Below, one piece after another: positions 8,011 to 17,398 of a DNA stretch of 42,766 bases. This stretch comes from an uncultured Pseudoteredinibacter sp. (GTDB taxonomy: Bacteria; Pseudomonadota; Gammaproteobacteria; Pseudomonadales; Cellvibrionaceae). The translations under genes and the position numbers were made by a program. The notes under the pieces are model-generated. The model saw only the letters and a program-made list of their open reading frames with translations, was not told the DNA's origin and made no database searches. Location: the NCBI RefSeq assembly GCF_947500695.1, contig NZ_CANMSS010000018.1, positions 1 through 42,766 on the forward strand. The letters are read 5' to 3'. Position 1 is the stretch's first letter, and the number at the start of each line of letters is the position of its first letter.

Positions 8011-9456
8011 TTAATAACCCGGGTCCTGCTGGTTGTAATACTCAGGAGCCAAATTTTCAAAGCGCGTAAATTTACCCACAAAGGCGGCCTTGGAGGTACC
8101 TACCTCACCATTACGCTGCTTGCCCACAATTAATTCCGCGATGCCTTTATCGGGGCTATCTTCGTTGTAATATTCATCGCGATAAATAAATAGGATGACA
8201 TCCGCATCCTGCTCGATCGCACCCGATTCACGCAAGTCCGAGTTCATCGGGCGTTTATTGGGACGCTGCTCCACACCACGGTTAAGCTGTGAGAGCGCAA
8301 TAACCGGACAGCTAAATTCTTTGGCGATAGCTTTTAATGAGCGGGAGATTTCAGAAATTTCTTGGGTTCGACCTTCAGTGCTGCCTGGCACCTGCATTAG
8401 CTGCAAATAGTCAATCATGATCATGCCCGGAAGACTTTGCGCTTCGGCGTCTTCAATGCTCATATTGGGGTTTTCCGTAAGCAGGCGGTTTTGATGGCTA
8501 CGCGCCACCTTCCGAGCACGCGCCCTCACTTCTTGCGGACTAAGGCCAGGGGTATCATCAATATAAAGAGGACGACCTTTGATCTTTGCCACTGCGGCCG
8601 ACAGTTTTGGCCAATCTTCTTCGGTAAGCTGACCGTTACGAATTTTGCCCTGATCAATACGCCCAATGGATGACAACATACGCATCATCAAGGCATCAGC
8701 TGGCATTTCCATACTATAAACAAGGCTTGGCCGCTCTTGGGTCATCATCGCCGCTTCAACAAAGTTGAGCGCCAGCGCTGTTTTACCCATTGAAGGACGT
8801 GCCGCTAAAACAATCATCTCACCCGGCTGCCAACCAGAGGTACGCTGATCCAGCTCATCAATACCCGTTGATAAACCGGTGATATCGCTATCGGAGCGAA
8901 ACAGAGTATCGATTTTTTCTACGGTGACCTTAAGCAGGTCATTGGCACCAATAAAGCCACCTTCTTTCGGGCGCTCTTCAGCGATCTGCGCGACTTTGCG
9001 CTCGGCCATCTGCAGCAGGTCATCGGAGTCCATGCCGGCCGGCGCCATACTGTTACGGGAGATCTCGCCAGCAGCATTGATTAACTGTCGTAGAGTAGAA
9101 CGCTCGCGAACGATTTGAGCATAAGCGCCAACGTTCGCAGCACTGGCCGTTTGATCAACCAGCTCGGTTAGGAAATGTAGGCCACCGCAGCGCTCTAACT
9201 CATCATAACGATCAAGCTCTTCGGCTACAGTGATGATATCTAGGGGCTTTTCGGCCGCAATCAACTCGGCCATGCGCTTGTACACTAGCTGGTGTACTTC
9301 GCTATAGAAGTCTTTCTCGCTCAGCGCCTCTGCAACAGCGTCATACTTCAAGCTATCGAGCATCAGGCCGCCCAATACGGCACGCTCTGACTCTAGCGAG
9401 TGAGGCATTTCTACCTGAATTTCCTTATCCGCTGTATTTGAGTAATTATCTGACAT
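8011..9456 (-). CDS. dnaB: Replicative DNA helicase
   Basis: Hexameric 5'-3' helicase of the replication fork. The N-terminal DnaB domain (HSLESERAVLGGLML onward, about residues 15-115) is joined by a linker to the RecA-like C-terminal ATPase with Walker A AARPSMGKTALALNF and the MIMIDYLQLMQ Walker B region, then SQLNRGVEQRPNKRP. 481 residues from the ATG giving MSDNYSN; no intein is seen. In most gammaproteobacteria dnaB directly follows rplI; here 3.6 kb containing an oppositely oriented chaperone cassette lies between them, so dnaB must have its own promoter in 9457-9658. Confidence 0.97.
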   Translation of the reverse strand: MSDNYSNTADKEIQVEMPHSLESERAVLGGLMLDSLKYDAVAEALSEKDFYSEVHQLVYKRMAELIAAEKPLDIITVAEELDRYDELERCGGLHFLTELVDQTASAANVGAYAQIVRERSTLRQLINAAGEISRNSMAPAGMDSDDLLQMAERKVAQIAEERPKEGGFIGANDLLKVTVEKIDTLFRSDSDITGLSTGIDELDQRTSGWQPGEMIVLAARPSMGKTALALNFVEAAMMTQERPSLVYSMEMPADALMMRMLSSIGRIDQGKIRNGQLTEEDWPKLSAAVAKIKGRPLYIDDTPGLSPQEVRARARKVARSHQNRLLTENPNMSIEDAEAQSLPGMIMIDYLQLMQVPGSTEGRTQEISEISRSLKAIAKEFSCPVIALSQLNRGVEQRPNKRPMNSDLRESGAIEQDADVILFIYRDEYYNEDSPDKGIAELIVGKQRNGEVGTSKAAFVGKFTRFENLAPEYYNQQDPGY

Positions 9457-9658
9457 GCACAATGCCCCGATTGGCGACCTGATAAACCAAGAAAATAGCC
9501 GCACAGTTTAGTAAAAAGCAGCGCCCCTTACCAGCCGAAGCACTTCGCAGAGCCTACTTTTTAACCAGCGCCACGATTCAAAATTCAATACTGATATTTG
9601 ACAGGCCTCTAGGGTATTATCTTGCAGCCAAAGTTAATGCGAAGAAAAGGGAGTATTT

Positions 9659-11347
9659 ATGGCTTTGTTAGGGATAGACCTCGGAACCACCAATAGTGCA
9701 TGCGCTATTTGGACAGAAGACGGACCAAAACTGGTGCCCAACCGCCTAGGAGCATTTCTGACACCTTCGGTCGTGCACATTGAAAGTTCCAAGCTAAGTG
9801 TTGGCGAAGTGGCAAAAGCACAACTATACAACCAACCCAAAGCAACCATCGCAAACTTCAAGCGCTTGATGGGCAGTAATCAGTTAAGCAAAATTGAAAA
9901 TAAAAAGCTGTCTCCTGCGGAGCTGTCCGCCCTTGTACTTAGGAGCCTAAAAGAAGATGCTGAGGTCGCCACTGGGCAAACCATTACCGAAGCCATTATT
10001 AGCGTACCGGCTTACTTCAATGACAGCCAACGCATAGCGACCAAACAAGCAGGCGAACTAGCTGGCCTAAAAGTCAAAAGGCTCATCAACGAACCAACGG
10101 CGGCAGCTCTTGCCTTCGGACTACATGAGAAACCCGAAGGTTATTTTCTAATTTTAGACTTGGGCGGCGGCACCTTTGATGTAACGCTTATTGAGTACTA
10201 TGACGGCATTATGGAAGTGCACGCCTCTGCTGGAGACAACTATTTAGGTGGCGAAGATTTTTTGCAGGCCTTAGTAAAAAAAGCCCTTTGGGATCACGAG
10301 CTAGCTATCGAAAAAATAGACCCTAGCGAACTTGAAAAAATACGCCTACAATTCGAAGCGGCTAAACGCCAAACGGGGCCAAACCTCAAAGAAATCATTA
10401 GCTTTGAAGTTAAAGGCAAGCACTATCAAATCAACTACGATAGTGATTGGTTTAACGCCGCTTGCGCGCACCTTTTACTCAAAGCCCAGCGACCTATTCG
10501 CCAAGCACTCAATGATGCCAACTTAGCACCGCAAAAACTGGATGAAATTATTTTAGTTGGAGGATCAAGCCGGCTGCACCCCTTTCGCTCTATGGTGAGC
10601 AAGCTACTCGGCCGCTTACCGTCAAGCCAGATAGATCCAGACACCGCAATTGCTCTAGGCACTGCCGTGCAAGCGGGCCTAGCTGCCAAAGACAAAGCCC
10701 TCGATGATTTTGTACTTACTGATGTCTCCCCCTACACCCTCGGCATCGACATTCTTAATCAAGATGCACCACACAAAGGTAGTTACTTTTTACCTATTAT
10801 TGAGCGCAACACGACAATTCCAACTAGCCGGGTGCAAACTGTCTACACCGCTCATGACAAGCAAAAACAGATTGAAGTGAACATATTTCAAGGGGAAAAC
10901 CCTTACGTCAGCAACAATATTCACATTGGTAAACTCAACGTATCGGTACCAGCCGCTCCAGCAGGGGAAGAAGCCATTGATGTGCGACTCACCCACGACA
11001 GTAGCGGCATCATTGAAGCCGATGTACAGGTACACAGCAGCGGCAAAAAGGTATCTACAGTGATCGAACAGTCGGCCAATCACTTATCTGAAAAAGAGGT
11101 ACAAGAAGTTATTAGTAAAATCCAGGCCCTTAAGTTTCACCCCCGAGACAATGAAGCAAATCGCGAACTTCAAGCAAAAGCAGAAATGACCTACAGCTCC
11201 TCCCTCGGTGAAGCACGCGAATATATCAAGCAGCATCTAGGGCAGTTTCAAGCAGCTTTAGAAGCTCAAGATGAAAGAAATATCGCCAGCGCTAAAGAAG
11301 AGCTTGAAAAGCTACTGGAATTTATCGAAGAACAGGAATGGACTTAA
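9659..11347 (+). CDS. hscC: Hsp70-class chaperone, HscC type
   Basis: ATP-dependent chaperone of the short Hsp70 class. The nucleotide-binding domain (about 1-360) has LGIDLGTTNSACAIW, the ISVPAYFNDSQR region, LILDLGGGTFDVTLI and LVGGSSRLHPF; a substrate-binding domain (about 370-500) and a reduced helical lid follow. At 562 residues it is far shorter than DnaK (about 640) and agrees with HscC. AAGGGAG lies 5-6 bases before the ATG. Four bases separate its stop from a GTG start of a J-like membrane protein, which is probably its dedicated co-chaperone. Partners of HscC in other species also have J-like domains. Confidence 0.88.
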   Translation: MALLGIDLGTTNSACAIWTEDGPKLVPNRLGAFLTPSVVHIESSKLSVGEVAKAQLYNQPKATIANFKRLMGSNQLSKIENKKLSPAELSALVLRSLKEDAEVATGQTITEAIISVPAYFNDSQRIATKQAGELAGLKVKRLINEPTAAALAFGLHEKPEGYFLILDLGGGTFDVTLIEYYDGIMEVHASAGDNYLGGEDFLQALVKKALWDHELAIEKIDPSELEKIRLQFEAAKRQTGPNLKEIISFEVKGKHYQINYDSDWFNAACAHLLLKAQRPIRQALNDANLAPQKLDEIILVGGSSRLHPFRSMVSKLLGRLPSSQIDPDTAIALGTAVQAGLAAKDKALDDFVLTDVSPYTLGIDILNQDAPHKGSYFLPIIERNTTIPTSRVQTVYTAHDKQKQIEVNIFQGENPYVSNNIHIGKLNVSVPAAPAGEEAIDVRLTHDSSGIIEADVQVHSSGKKVSTVIEQSANHLSEKEVQEVISKIQALKFHPRDNEANRELQAKAEMTYSSSLGEAREYIKQHLGQFQAALEAQDERNIASAKEELEKLLEFIEEQEWT

Positions 11348-11351
11348 TCGA

Positions 11352-12995
11352 GTGGACATCTTTAAGCTACCCGAAGGACACAATGAGCGTGATATTAAAA
11401 GGGCCTACGCGAAAGCTCTAAAAACAATTGACGTCGACAAAAACCCCGAGCAATTTCAACAATTGCATCAGGCTTACAAACAAGCACTATTTGATTTTGA
11501 GAAAGACCAGCTCAATGAATTAGAAGGGCAAACAAAGCAAAGCATTCCTAATTCTGTCGACTCCGACAGCTTAAACGCTGTTCTAGCAATGGATCATAAG
11601 CTTGCCGAGGGCACAGCCTGGGAGATGGACGAGAGCAATAACGAGCAATGGCTCGATCATGACTCTTTAACAAACACTCCACCTAATGAAAGCTTCGACC
11701 AGTCTGAAACTACAACAGAAACATCTGATAATGCGGTACAGACACAGCAACTAGCCAAACTCGAAGAGCAGCTAGAACAACTACTAGCACAGCCAAACCA
11801 GTGCATAAAACTTCAAGCGTGGCTATTTCTCAATGAATTTCCCGAGCTAACTGATTATGATTTTTGGCTGGAAGCAAGCCAAATTGTTTACGACAAAATT
11901 GCTTTTTCACAATCACCTGACTACAAGGGGAAAAAGCCAGACCTTAGCCGTGAAGTATTGGCGTTTATCGACTCGATTTTTAATTGGTTTGAATATTTAG
12001 CCGATCCAGAAGAGCCCGCATACAACCATCACCAGTGTTTATATAATCGAGTACAAGAATTGCATGGCATTTTGCCACCGAGTACAGAAATCAGAACAGA
12101 TAACAGCAAAACTGACGGGTTCCAAATTCCTCTGCCGGGTATATGTGCGCTAGCACTCGACATTTCAATTGTCATTTCTTTAATTGAAGTGCTAAAGAGT
12201 TTAACATCGCAGAACGCACTCAACTCTCTCTTCAGCGGTATTTACATACCTTTACTAGGACTCGTTTATTACCTGACCTTCCTAAGCAGCCCCCTCCAAG
12301 GAACCCCTGGCCAATTCATCAACAACATCAGAGTAACTAGATATGACGGACAAGCTCTCAGTTTTTTAGATTGCCTACGGCGTAGCTCAATCCTAATCAT
12401 CATAACTGCATTCACTATTTACACAAACTGGATTTATTTGGATTTTTATAGCGGCCCTATAAGCTGGTCAATTATGTTCATCCCCATGATCACCATCGGC
12501 AGTTGGTATTATTTAAAAAATACAAAGCTTACTGAACGGATCGAAAAAAATGGTATTTTTGAGAAAGATGTTCTTTCGACATCTATTTTTGCCACAGCGA
12601 TCGATTGGGTTCTCATCTTATTGCTCATGGTCGGAATACAAGAAGTGTTTGCATACCCCGCAATACTAGCCCTCGAAGGCAAGCACGGTTTCACGCTGCA
12701 TTTATTTTATTATGTAATCTGCCTAAGCAGCCCACTTAACGGAACCCTCGGCCACCTTTTTCTCAAGGTCAAAGTTGTCAATCGAGACACTCAGAAGCCT
12801 AACGTGAAAGAAGTTATTGAACGCAGCTCGGGGCTTATTTGCTGGACAGCCTGCTCTCATCTAAGTCTGCTTATGACAGCAGAGCAACAAGACCTATTCA
12901 AGGGCCAACTAAACATACTTATATCCATACTGTGCTTTTTTATTTGGAAACACTTCAACCAAAGTCATTTAGCTAGCAGGCAATTGAAACTCTAG
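11352..12995 (+). CDS. Degenerate J-like domain protein with two RDD-type membrane modules
   Basis: The GTG at 11352, four bases after the hscC stop, gives 547 residues. An in-frame ATG at 11271 lies inside hscC and is less likely. The N-terminus (ERDIKRAYAKALK, then NPEQFQQLHQAYKQAL) has the helix II/III pattern of the J-like domains found beside HscC, but the HPD tripeptide that stimulates Hsp70 ATPase is absent (the loop reads TIDVDKN). A low-complexity acidic/Gln linker follows (about 55-160). Two related membrane modules (about 255-395 and 410-540) both contain SSPL.GT.G, the signature seen in RDD domains. Inferred role: tethering HscC to the inner membrane. Confidence 0.78.
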   Translation: MDIFKLPEGHNERDIKRAYAKALKTIDVDKNPEQFQQLHQAYKQALFDFEKDQLNELEGQTKQSIPNSVDSDSLNAVLAMDHKLAEGTAWEMDESNNEQWLDHDSLTNTPPNESFDQSETTTETSDNAVQTQQLAKLEEQLEQLLAQPNQCIKLQAWLFLNEFPELTDYDFWLEASQIVYDKIAFSQSPDYKGKKPDLSREVLAFIDSIFNWFEYLADPEEPAYNHHQCLYNRVQELHGILPPSTEIRTDNSKTDGFQIPLPGICALALDISIVISLIEVLKSLTSQNALNSLFSGIYIPLLGLVYYLTFLSSPLQGTPGQFINNIRVTRYDGQALSFLDCLRRSSILIIITAFTIYTNWIYLDFYSGPISWSIMFIPMITIGSWYYLKNTKLTERIEKNGIFEKDVLSTSIFATAIDWVLILLLMVGIQEVFAYPAILALEGKHGFTLHLFYYVICLSSPLNGTLGHLFLKVKVVNRDTQKPNVKEVIERSSGLICWTACSHLSLLMTAEQQDLFKGQLNILISILCFFIWKHFNQSHLASRQLKL

Positions 12996-13005
12996 CAGCA
13001 CGCAT

Positions 13006-13043
13006 AAAAAAACCGCCACACCCTTACAGCGCGGCGGTTTTTT
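13006..13043. terminator. Bidirectional terminator between the J-RDD gene and rplI
   Basis: AACCGCC (13011-13017) pairs with GGCGGTT (13033-13039). The outer sequences are A7 on the left and T6 on the right, so U-tracts follow the hairpin on both strands. It serves the plus-strand hscC operon and the minus-strand rpsF operon. Confidence 0.85.
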
Positions 13044-13064
13044 AGCTTTGCTAAGCGTTAAACC

Positions 13065-13511
13065 TTATTCAGGGATAACGTTAAGAGCAACAGCTACGGT
13101 TACTTCAGCGTGTAGCTGGATATCAATCTGATATTCACCTACTTCACGCAGAACACCTTCTGGCAATTTAACTTCAGACTTGGCAACTTCTACGCCAGTC
13201 TTAGTGATTGCATCAGCGATGTCACGAGTACCGATAGAACCGAATAGCTTACCTTCGTCACCAGCATTGGCTTCGATAGTTACAGTCAAATCGGTCAACT
13301 TCTCACCGCGAGCCTCTGCGGCTGCTTTCTTCTCAGCGGCAGCAGCTTCCAAATCAGCGCGACGCGCTTCGAAGTCTGCAACGTTTTCTTTAGTTGCAGG
13401 TACAGCTTTACCTTGTGGTACTAGGTAGTTACGACCGAAACCAGCTTTCACTACAACGCGATCGCCGATACCGCCTAGCTTACCTACTTTCTCGAGTAGA
13501 ATAACTTCCAT
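13065..13511 (-). CDS. rplI: 50S ribosomal protein L9
   Basis: 148 residues, the normal length. The N-terminal domain (MEVILLEKVGKLGGIGDRV, then RNYLVPQGKA) is the conserved L9 signature; a long Ala/Glu/Lys helix (about 45-75) links to the C-terminal rRNA-binding domain with KLFGSIGTRDIADAI. It is the last gene of the rpsF operon and ends at a bidirectional terminator. Confidence 0.98.
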   Translation of the reverse strand: MEVILLEKVGKLGGIGDRVVVKAGFGRNYLVPQGKAVPATKENVADFEARRADLEAAAAEKKAAAEARGEKLTDLTVTIEANAGDEGKLFGSIGTRDIADAITKTGVEVAKSEVKLPEGVLREVGEYQIDIQLHAEVTVAVALNVIPE

Positions 13512-13551
13512 CTCGTTAACCCTCTTGTGTTAGGTGGGCCTGTCTGCAGCC

Positions 13552-14415
13552 TTAGCTGCTTTGGGACAAGCGCCCACGAAAATCAATCCACGAATCCAGA
13601 ACCGCCAGTAGCGTTAATAGCATTGCCACAGGGCTTGCAAAAATTAGTGCTAAATACATCAGCACCAACCACTGCGTTCCCATCTGCCGCTGTTTTACTA
13701 CAAAGTGCACAATGGCAATACCTTGTAGTAATAAAGGAAAACCGAATAAGCTTGCCCAAATAGCGTAGTCACTACCCTGGCTAAAACAGTACAAAGCCGA
13801 AACGAAGCAGATCAACACACTGCTCATATTCAGCCTTAGCTGACGAAACTCCTCACCGAAACCACCTGGGTTATACAGCGTGGACTGCCACCAGCGCGCC
13901 AGAATTAAACTGGCGATACTGCTGAGCGCCAACACATAGGCAATTAGGCCTAAGGCGAAACGCTCTCCAGGAACCGGCAACTGAGCAGCTTGCTCACCCT
14001 GCTTGGCCTGGGCTTCAATTTCCTTAAACAGATCTCCTAAAATCTCCACCAAACCCTCAACCGGGGCTGGGACTACCTGCCCTAAAAGCAAGCTGCCTGC
14101 GGAGCTTAGGGCCACCATTGCCATAATGGCAGCACCCCAAGAGATACTACGGCGCAAAACTAGCGCGACTGCAAACACTAACAACAGACTCAGCATGGTG
14201 ATCAAAGCCATTAATGGACCAAGATCGCTAGCAAAGAGTGCCAGTAGTGCCGGCAACATCGCCACCAACAATACAAATGTACCGTCGCTGACGCCCCGAC
14301 GCAGAGTAACCAAAGCTACCGTAGCCGGGCTAATCAGTGGGAACCAACTCCCAATAAGGGCGGCCACTGACGCCTGCAAACGTCCTCGCATTATAAATTC
14401 AGCAAGGGCGCGCAC
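13552..14415 (-). CDS. DUF2232 (YybS-like) polytopic membrane protein
   Basis: 287 residues beginning MRALAEFIMRGR, with about eight hydrophobic segments across the whole length. It sits between rpsR and rplI, the position of the DUF2232 membrane protein in Pseudomonas and relatives. The molecular function of the family is not known. It starts 8 bases after rpsR and is clearly in the same operon. Confidence 0.85.
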   Translation of the reverse strand: MRALAEFIMRGRLQASVAALIGSWFPLISPATVALVTLRRGVSDGTFVLLVAMLPALLALFASDLGPLMALITMLSLLLVFAVALVLRRSISWGAAIMAMVALSSAGSLLLGQVVPAPVEGLVEILGDLFKEIEAQAKQGEQAAQLPVPGERFALGLIAYVLALSSIASLILARWWQSTLYNPGGFGEEFRQLRLNMSSVLICFVSALYCFSQGSDYAIWASLFGFPLLLQGIAIVHFVVKQRQMGTQWLVLMYLALIFASPVAMLLTLLAVLDSWIDFRGRLSQSS

Positions 14416-14423
14416 AGGGCTTC

Positions 14424-14651
14424 TTATTCGTGACTGTCGGTGTAAGGCAGTAGAGCCAGGTAGCGGGCGCGCTTGATAGCGGAAGCCAGCTGACGCTGAT
14501 ACTTAGCCTTGGTACCAGTAATACGGCTTGGAACAATCTTGCCAGTCTCAGAGACATAGGCTTTCAAAGTATCCAAATCTTTGTAGTCGATCTGCTTAAC
14601 GCCTTCAGCGCTAAAACGGCAGAACTTACGACGACGGAAAAAACGTGCCAT
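14424..14651 (-). CDS. rpsR: 30S ribosomal protein S18
   Basis: 75 residues, starting MARFFRRRKFCRF, with IDYKDLDTLKAYVSETGKIV and RITGTKAKYQRQLASAIKRA, all typical of S18. S18 binds S6 in the 30S platform, consistent with rpsF directly upstream. Confidence 0.98.
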   Translation of the reverse strand: MARFFRRRKFCRFSAEGVKQIDYKDLDTLKAYVSETGKIVPSRITGTKAKYQRQLASAIKRARYLALLPYTDSHE

Positions 14652-14665
14652 GATCAGTCTCCTTA

Positions 14666-15121
14666 TTATTCGCTAGCTGCTTCTTCGCTAGCGGCTTCTT
14701 CAGCTGCTGGCGCTTCGGCAGGTGCTTCTTGGGCTGGACGCTCTTCGCGACGCTCACCACGGTCACCACGATCACCACGTGGTTTACGCTCGCGTTGCTC
14801 TTTGTCAGCCTTAGCGATTGGAGATTCCTCGGTGATCGCCTCATCAGTGCGGATAACCAAGTTACGTAGAACGGCATCGTTGTAACGGAAGTTAGTAGTT
14901 AACTCTTCCAACGCTGCTTCGCCACACTCAACATTCATAAGAATGTAGTGAGCTTTGTGGATTTTGTTGATTGAGTAAGCCAACTGACGACGGCCCCAAT
15001 CTTCCATGCGATGTACCTTACCACCATCAGCTTCGATAGCAGCGGTGTAGCGCTCGACCATGCCGGGCACCTGCTCGCTCTGATCTGGATGAACCAGAAA
15101 TACAATTTCGTAATGACGCAT
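14666..15121 (-). CDS. rpsF: 30S ribosomal protein S6
   Basis: 151 residues. The S6 fold (RHYEIVFLVHPDQSEQVPGM through RNLVIRTDEA, about 1-95) is followed by a low-complexity, charged and then Ala/Glu-rich C-terminal tail of about 50 residues. Long acidic tails on S6 occur in gammaproteobacteria and are the site of glutamate addition by RimK in E. coli. First gene of the rpsF-rpsR-DUF2232-rplI operon. Confidence 0.98.
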   Translation of the reverse strand: MRHYEIVFLVHPDQSEQVPGMVERYTAAIEADGGKVHRMEDWGRRQLAYSINKIHKAHYILMNVECGEAALEELTTNFRYNDAVLRNLVIRTDEAITEESPIAKADKEQRERKPRGDRGDRGERREERPAQEAPAEAPAAEEAASEEAASE

Positions 15122-15267
15122 ATTTGCTCCTTACGGGTTAAGCCTCCCGTCAGACGTACCTTCAAGGCGCAGAGCGCATCTATGGAAAGTACCGCGGTAA
15201 GGCAAGGAGAGGCCATATTGCTTTTACCGGCGAACCGGAACCCCTGGCCAAAAATAAAGGGGCGCGC

Positions 15268-15296
15268 ATTATATGCTTAGGCTGTATAAAGATCAA
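15268..15296 (-). promoter_or_regulatory. Promoter of the rpsF operon
   Basis: Minus strand: TTGATC (15291-15296), a 17-bp spacer, and TATAAT (15268-15273), then a GCGCGCC discriminator matching the stable-RNA-type promoter at 111-138. It leaves a leader of about 140 bases before rpsF, long enough for autoregulatory structure, though I could not define one. Confidence 0.65.
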
Positions 15297-15398
15297 ACAT
15301 CTTTGTCTGTAACCGCCTGATGGACACTTGTTCTACAAGACCTAAGTGTTACCATCAGCAGCCTAATAACGCACAACAACCCCGAAAAGGATTCGACC

Positions 15399-16766
15399 AT
15401 GCCAGCTTCCGGCCGCACTTGGGCCCGTTATATCGGCCTTGCGCTAATTGCCGCAATCATTGCCTTCTTTTTAGCCAACCCCAAAGCTTATAGCTATTTG
15501 CGCTACGGCCCCAAGGTCATTAATGGCCTAGGCGCCAAGCTGCTTTGCTCAGGCGTCTTTGTCGCCGGACGCGATGCCCAAGCAGTCTTCGAGGAAGATG
15601 TACTTACCTCTCATGCGCTAGCCCAATACAGCAGTTTTGACATCAACCAACAAACTGAAGAAGTTACGGTAAATAGCTACGGGCTGTTTACTCAAAAGGC
15701 TAAGTACAATCCAGATTTTGGCTGCAGCCTTTACCACAATGAAGCGCCAAGCTTTGGCGCCCCAGAAATCAGCCAGCAAACCGGCTTCCAGTGGGGTGAA
15801 GTTGAAGTAAACCAAGATATTCAGGGCATCCTTGATAGCATTATTGCCGAAAATAGCAGCAAGCCCCATATCGACAGTCGTGCTCTTATTGTCGCCAAGC
15901 AAGGCAAGATTATTGCCGAATCCTATGCGCCAGGTTACGACCAAAGCAGCCAGTTCTTATCTTGGTCGATGGCCAAAAGTATCACCTCCAGCTTGGTAGG
16001 TATTTGGCTAGAAGAAAACGGCCAAGACATTGATCAGCCCCCAGGCTTTAGCGAGTGGGAAAATGATGAACGTAAAAATATTCAGCTGCGCCATCTACTG
16101 AATATGGCTAGCGGACTTAAGTTTGATGAGAGTTATGAACCAGGTGACAACGCCACCCGCATGCTATTTTTTGAAGATAATATGGCGCACTACGCCCGCA
16201 CTGCAGCTGCGGAAATTGAAGCCGCCCCAGGTGAAAAGTTTGTTTATTCCTCAGGCACCACCAATATCCTTTCCGGCTGGCTATTCGATAAATTAGGCGG
16301 CACAGAGAACTACTATCGCTTCGCCCAAGAAAAACTATTTTTACCCAGCGGCATAACAGGAGCGACCTACGAGCCTGATGCCAGCGGCAGCTTTGTAGGT
16401 AGCTCTTACCTTTATATGACTGCGCGCCAGTGGGCTAAGTTTGGCCAGCTGTATTTACAGCGAGGTAATTTAAACGGCCAGCAAATTATCCCTGAGCATT
16501 GGGTAGATTTTGTAAAAACCCCGATAAAAGCAGCGCCACGAGGTGAATATGGTGGGCAGTTTTGGCTAAACGCTGGCGCAGCCGACGATTCCAGCAAGCG
16601 CATGTTTAAAGATTTACCTAGCGATCTTTATTTGGCCTCAGGCCACAACGGCCAATACGTCGTTATCATCCCGTCACGCGAGCTGGTTATTGTTCGTCTA
16701 GGCTGGGCCAATGGCGAACGCTTCGATCTAAACGGACATTTCGCAAAAATCCTAGCGGCACTCTAA
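15399..16766 (+). CDS. Membrane-anchored serine hydrolase, class C beta-lactamase fold
   Basis: 455 residues with an N-terminal hydrophobic helix (about 10-30) that anchors or exports the protein. The PF00144 catalytic features are present: Ser-x-x-Lys as SMAK at residues 190-193, a YSSGTTN segment in the place of the Tyr-x-Asn motif, and SGHNGQY near the C-terminus in the place of the KTG-like strand. The SWSMAKSITSSLVG context is closer to 6-aminohexanoate-hydrolase/esterase-like members than to true AmpC enzymes, so a role in antibiotic resistance should not be assumed. Monocistronic, followed by a repeat patch. Confidence 0.85.
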   Translation: MPASGRTWARYIGLALIAAIIAFFLANPKAYSYLRYGPKVINGLGAKLLCSGVFVAGRDAQAVFEEDVLTSHALAQYSSFDINQQTEEVTVNSYGLFTQKAKYNPDFGCSLYHNEAPSFGAPEISQQTGFQWGEVEVNQDIQGILDSIIAENSSKPHIDSRALIVAKQGKIIAESYAPGYDQSSQFLSWSMAKSITSSLVGIWLEENGQDIDQPPGFSEWENDERKNIQLRHLLNMASGLKFDESYEPGDNATRMLFFEDNMAHYARTAAAEIEAAPGEKFVYSSGTTNILSGWLFDKLGGTENYYRFAQEKLFLPSGITGATYEPDASGSFVGSSYLYMTARQWAKFGQLYLQRGNLNGQQIIPEHWVDFVKTPIKAAPRGEYGGQFWLNAGAADDSSKRMFKDLPSDLYLASGHNGQYVVIIPSRELVIVRLGWANGERFDLNGHFAKILAAL

Positions 16767-16767
16767 T

Positions 16768-17179
16768 GCCCTGCATGAACAAAGGGGTCAGAACCCACGG
16801 GTTCTGACCCCGGCTCGAAGCCGCATCACCTAAATTCAGCCAATCCATCAATAAAAATCACCAAGCCACAGAGCCGCCCTACAAGTAGCCCCAAAACTAA
16901 AAACCAAGCACAAACTCAACGGCTAAAACCACATAAAGCCTAGAAACAAACACCCTGCATGAACAAAGGGGTCAGAACCCACGGGTTCTGACCCCGGCTC
17001 GAAGCCGCATCACCTAAATTCAGCCAACCCATCAATAAAAATCGCCAAGTCACAGAGCCGCCCTACAAGTAGCCCCAAAACTAAAAACCAAGCACAGACT
17101 CAACGGCTAAAACCACATAAAGCCTAGAAACAAACACCCTGCATGAACAAAGGGGTCGGAACCCAAGGGTTCTGACCCC
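16768..17179. repeat. 184-bp tandem repeat, two full copies and a partial third, each with a REP-like palindrome
   Basis: The unit beginning CCCTGCATGAACAAAG recurs with a period of exactly 184 bp. Each copy holds the palindrome GGGGTCAGAACCC..GGGTTCTGACCCC (16784-16811, 16968-16995, 17152-17179) and, just after it, a short second stem (GGCTCGAAGCC). Copies 1 and 2 differ by only a few bases. The third stops matching soon after its palindrome. No ORF of interest lies in 16767-17398. The structure indicates local amplification of a REP-containing unit. Confidence 0.9.
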
Positions 17180-17363
17180 GGCTCGGAGCCGAGGGGCTAA
17201 AATCTAGCGAAATTCAAAGGCCACTAGATTAGCTAGTACTAAATATTTGCGGAGCGCAAAAGACAAAACAAAGCTGGGAAAACAGGCCGTGAACAGCCAA
17301 ACAATCAATGCCAAGAGAAGGCAGCGGAAGCGATAAAACTTAAAAGAGAAACTTTCTAGAAAT

Positions 17364-17391
17364 AGGGTCAGAACCTACAGGTTCTGACCCT
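17364..17391. repeat. REP-like palindrome, last copy, at the gcvH end
   Basis: AGGGTCAGAACCT and AGGTTCTGACCCT are perfect 13-base arms around AC. Compared with the other copies, paired positions have changed together (CCC/GGG to CCT/AGG), so the hairpin is preserved by compensatory change. It ends 8 bases from the gcvH stop and may terminate that transcript. Confidence 0.85.
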
Positions 17392-17398
17392 GCAAGAC

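Noticed and set aside
9598..9622. TTGACA with TATTAT upstream of hscC as a sigma-70 promoter
   Set aside because: The spacing is only about 11 bases, too short for a functional pair, and no heat-shock promoter match was convincing.
15399..16766. AmpC-type antibiotic resistance gene
   Set aside because: The fold and Ser-x-x-Lys are right, but the YSN/KTG-equivalents read YSS and SGH, more like esterase/aminohexanoate hydrolases.
16768..17391. CRISPR array
   Set aside because: The repeat unit is 184 bp with near-identical interiors; there are no short regular repeats with unique spacers and no cas genes.
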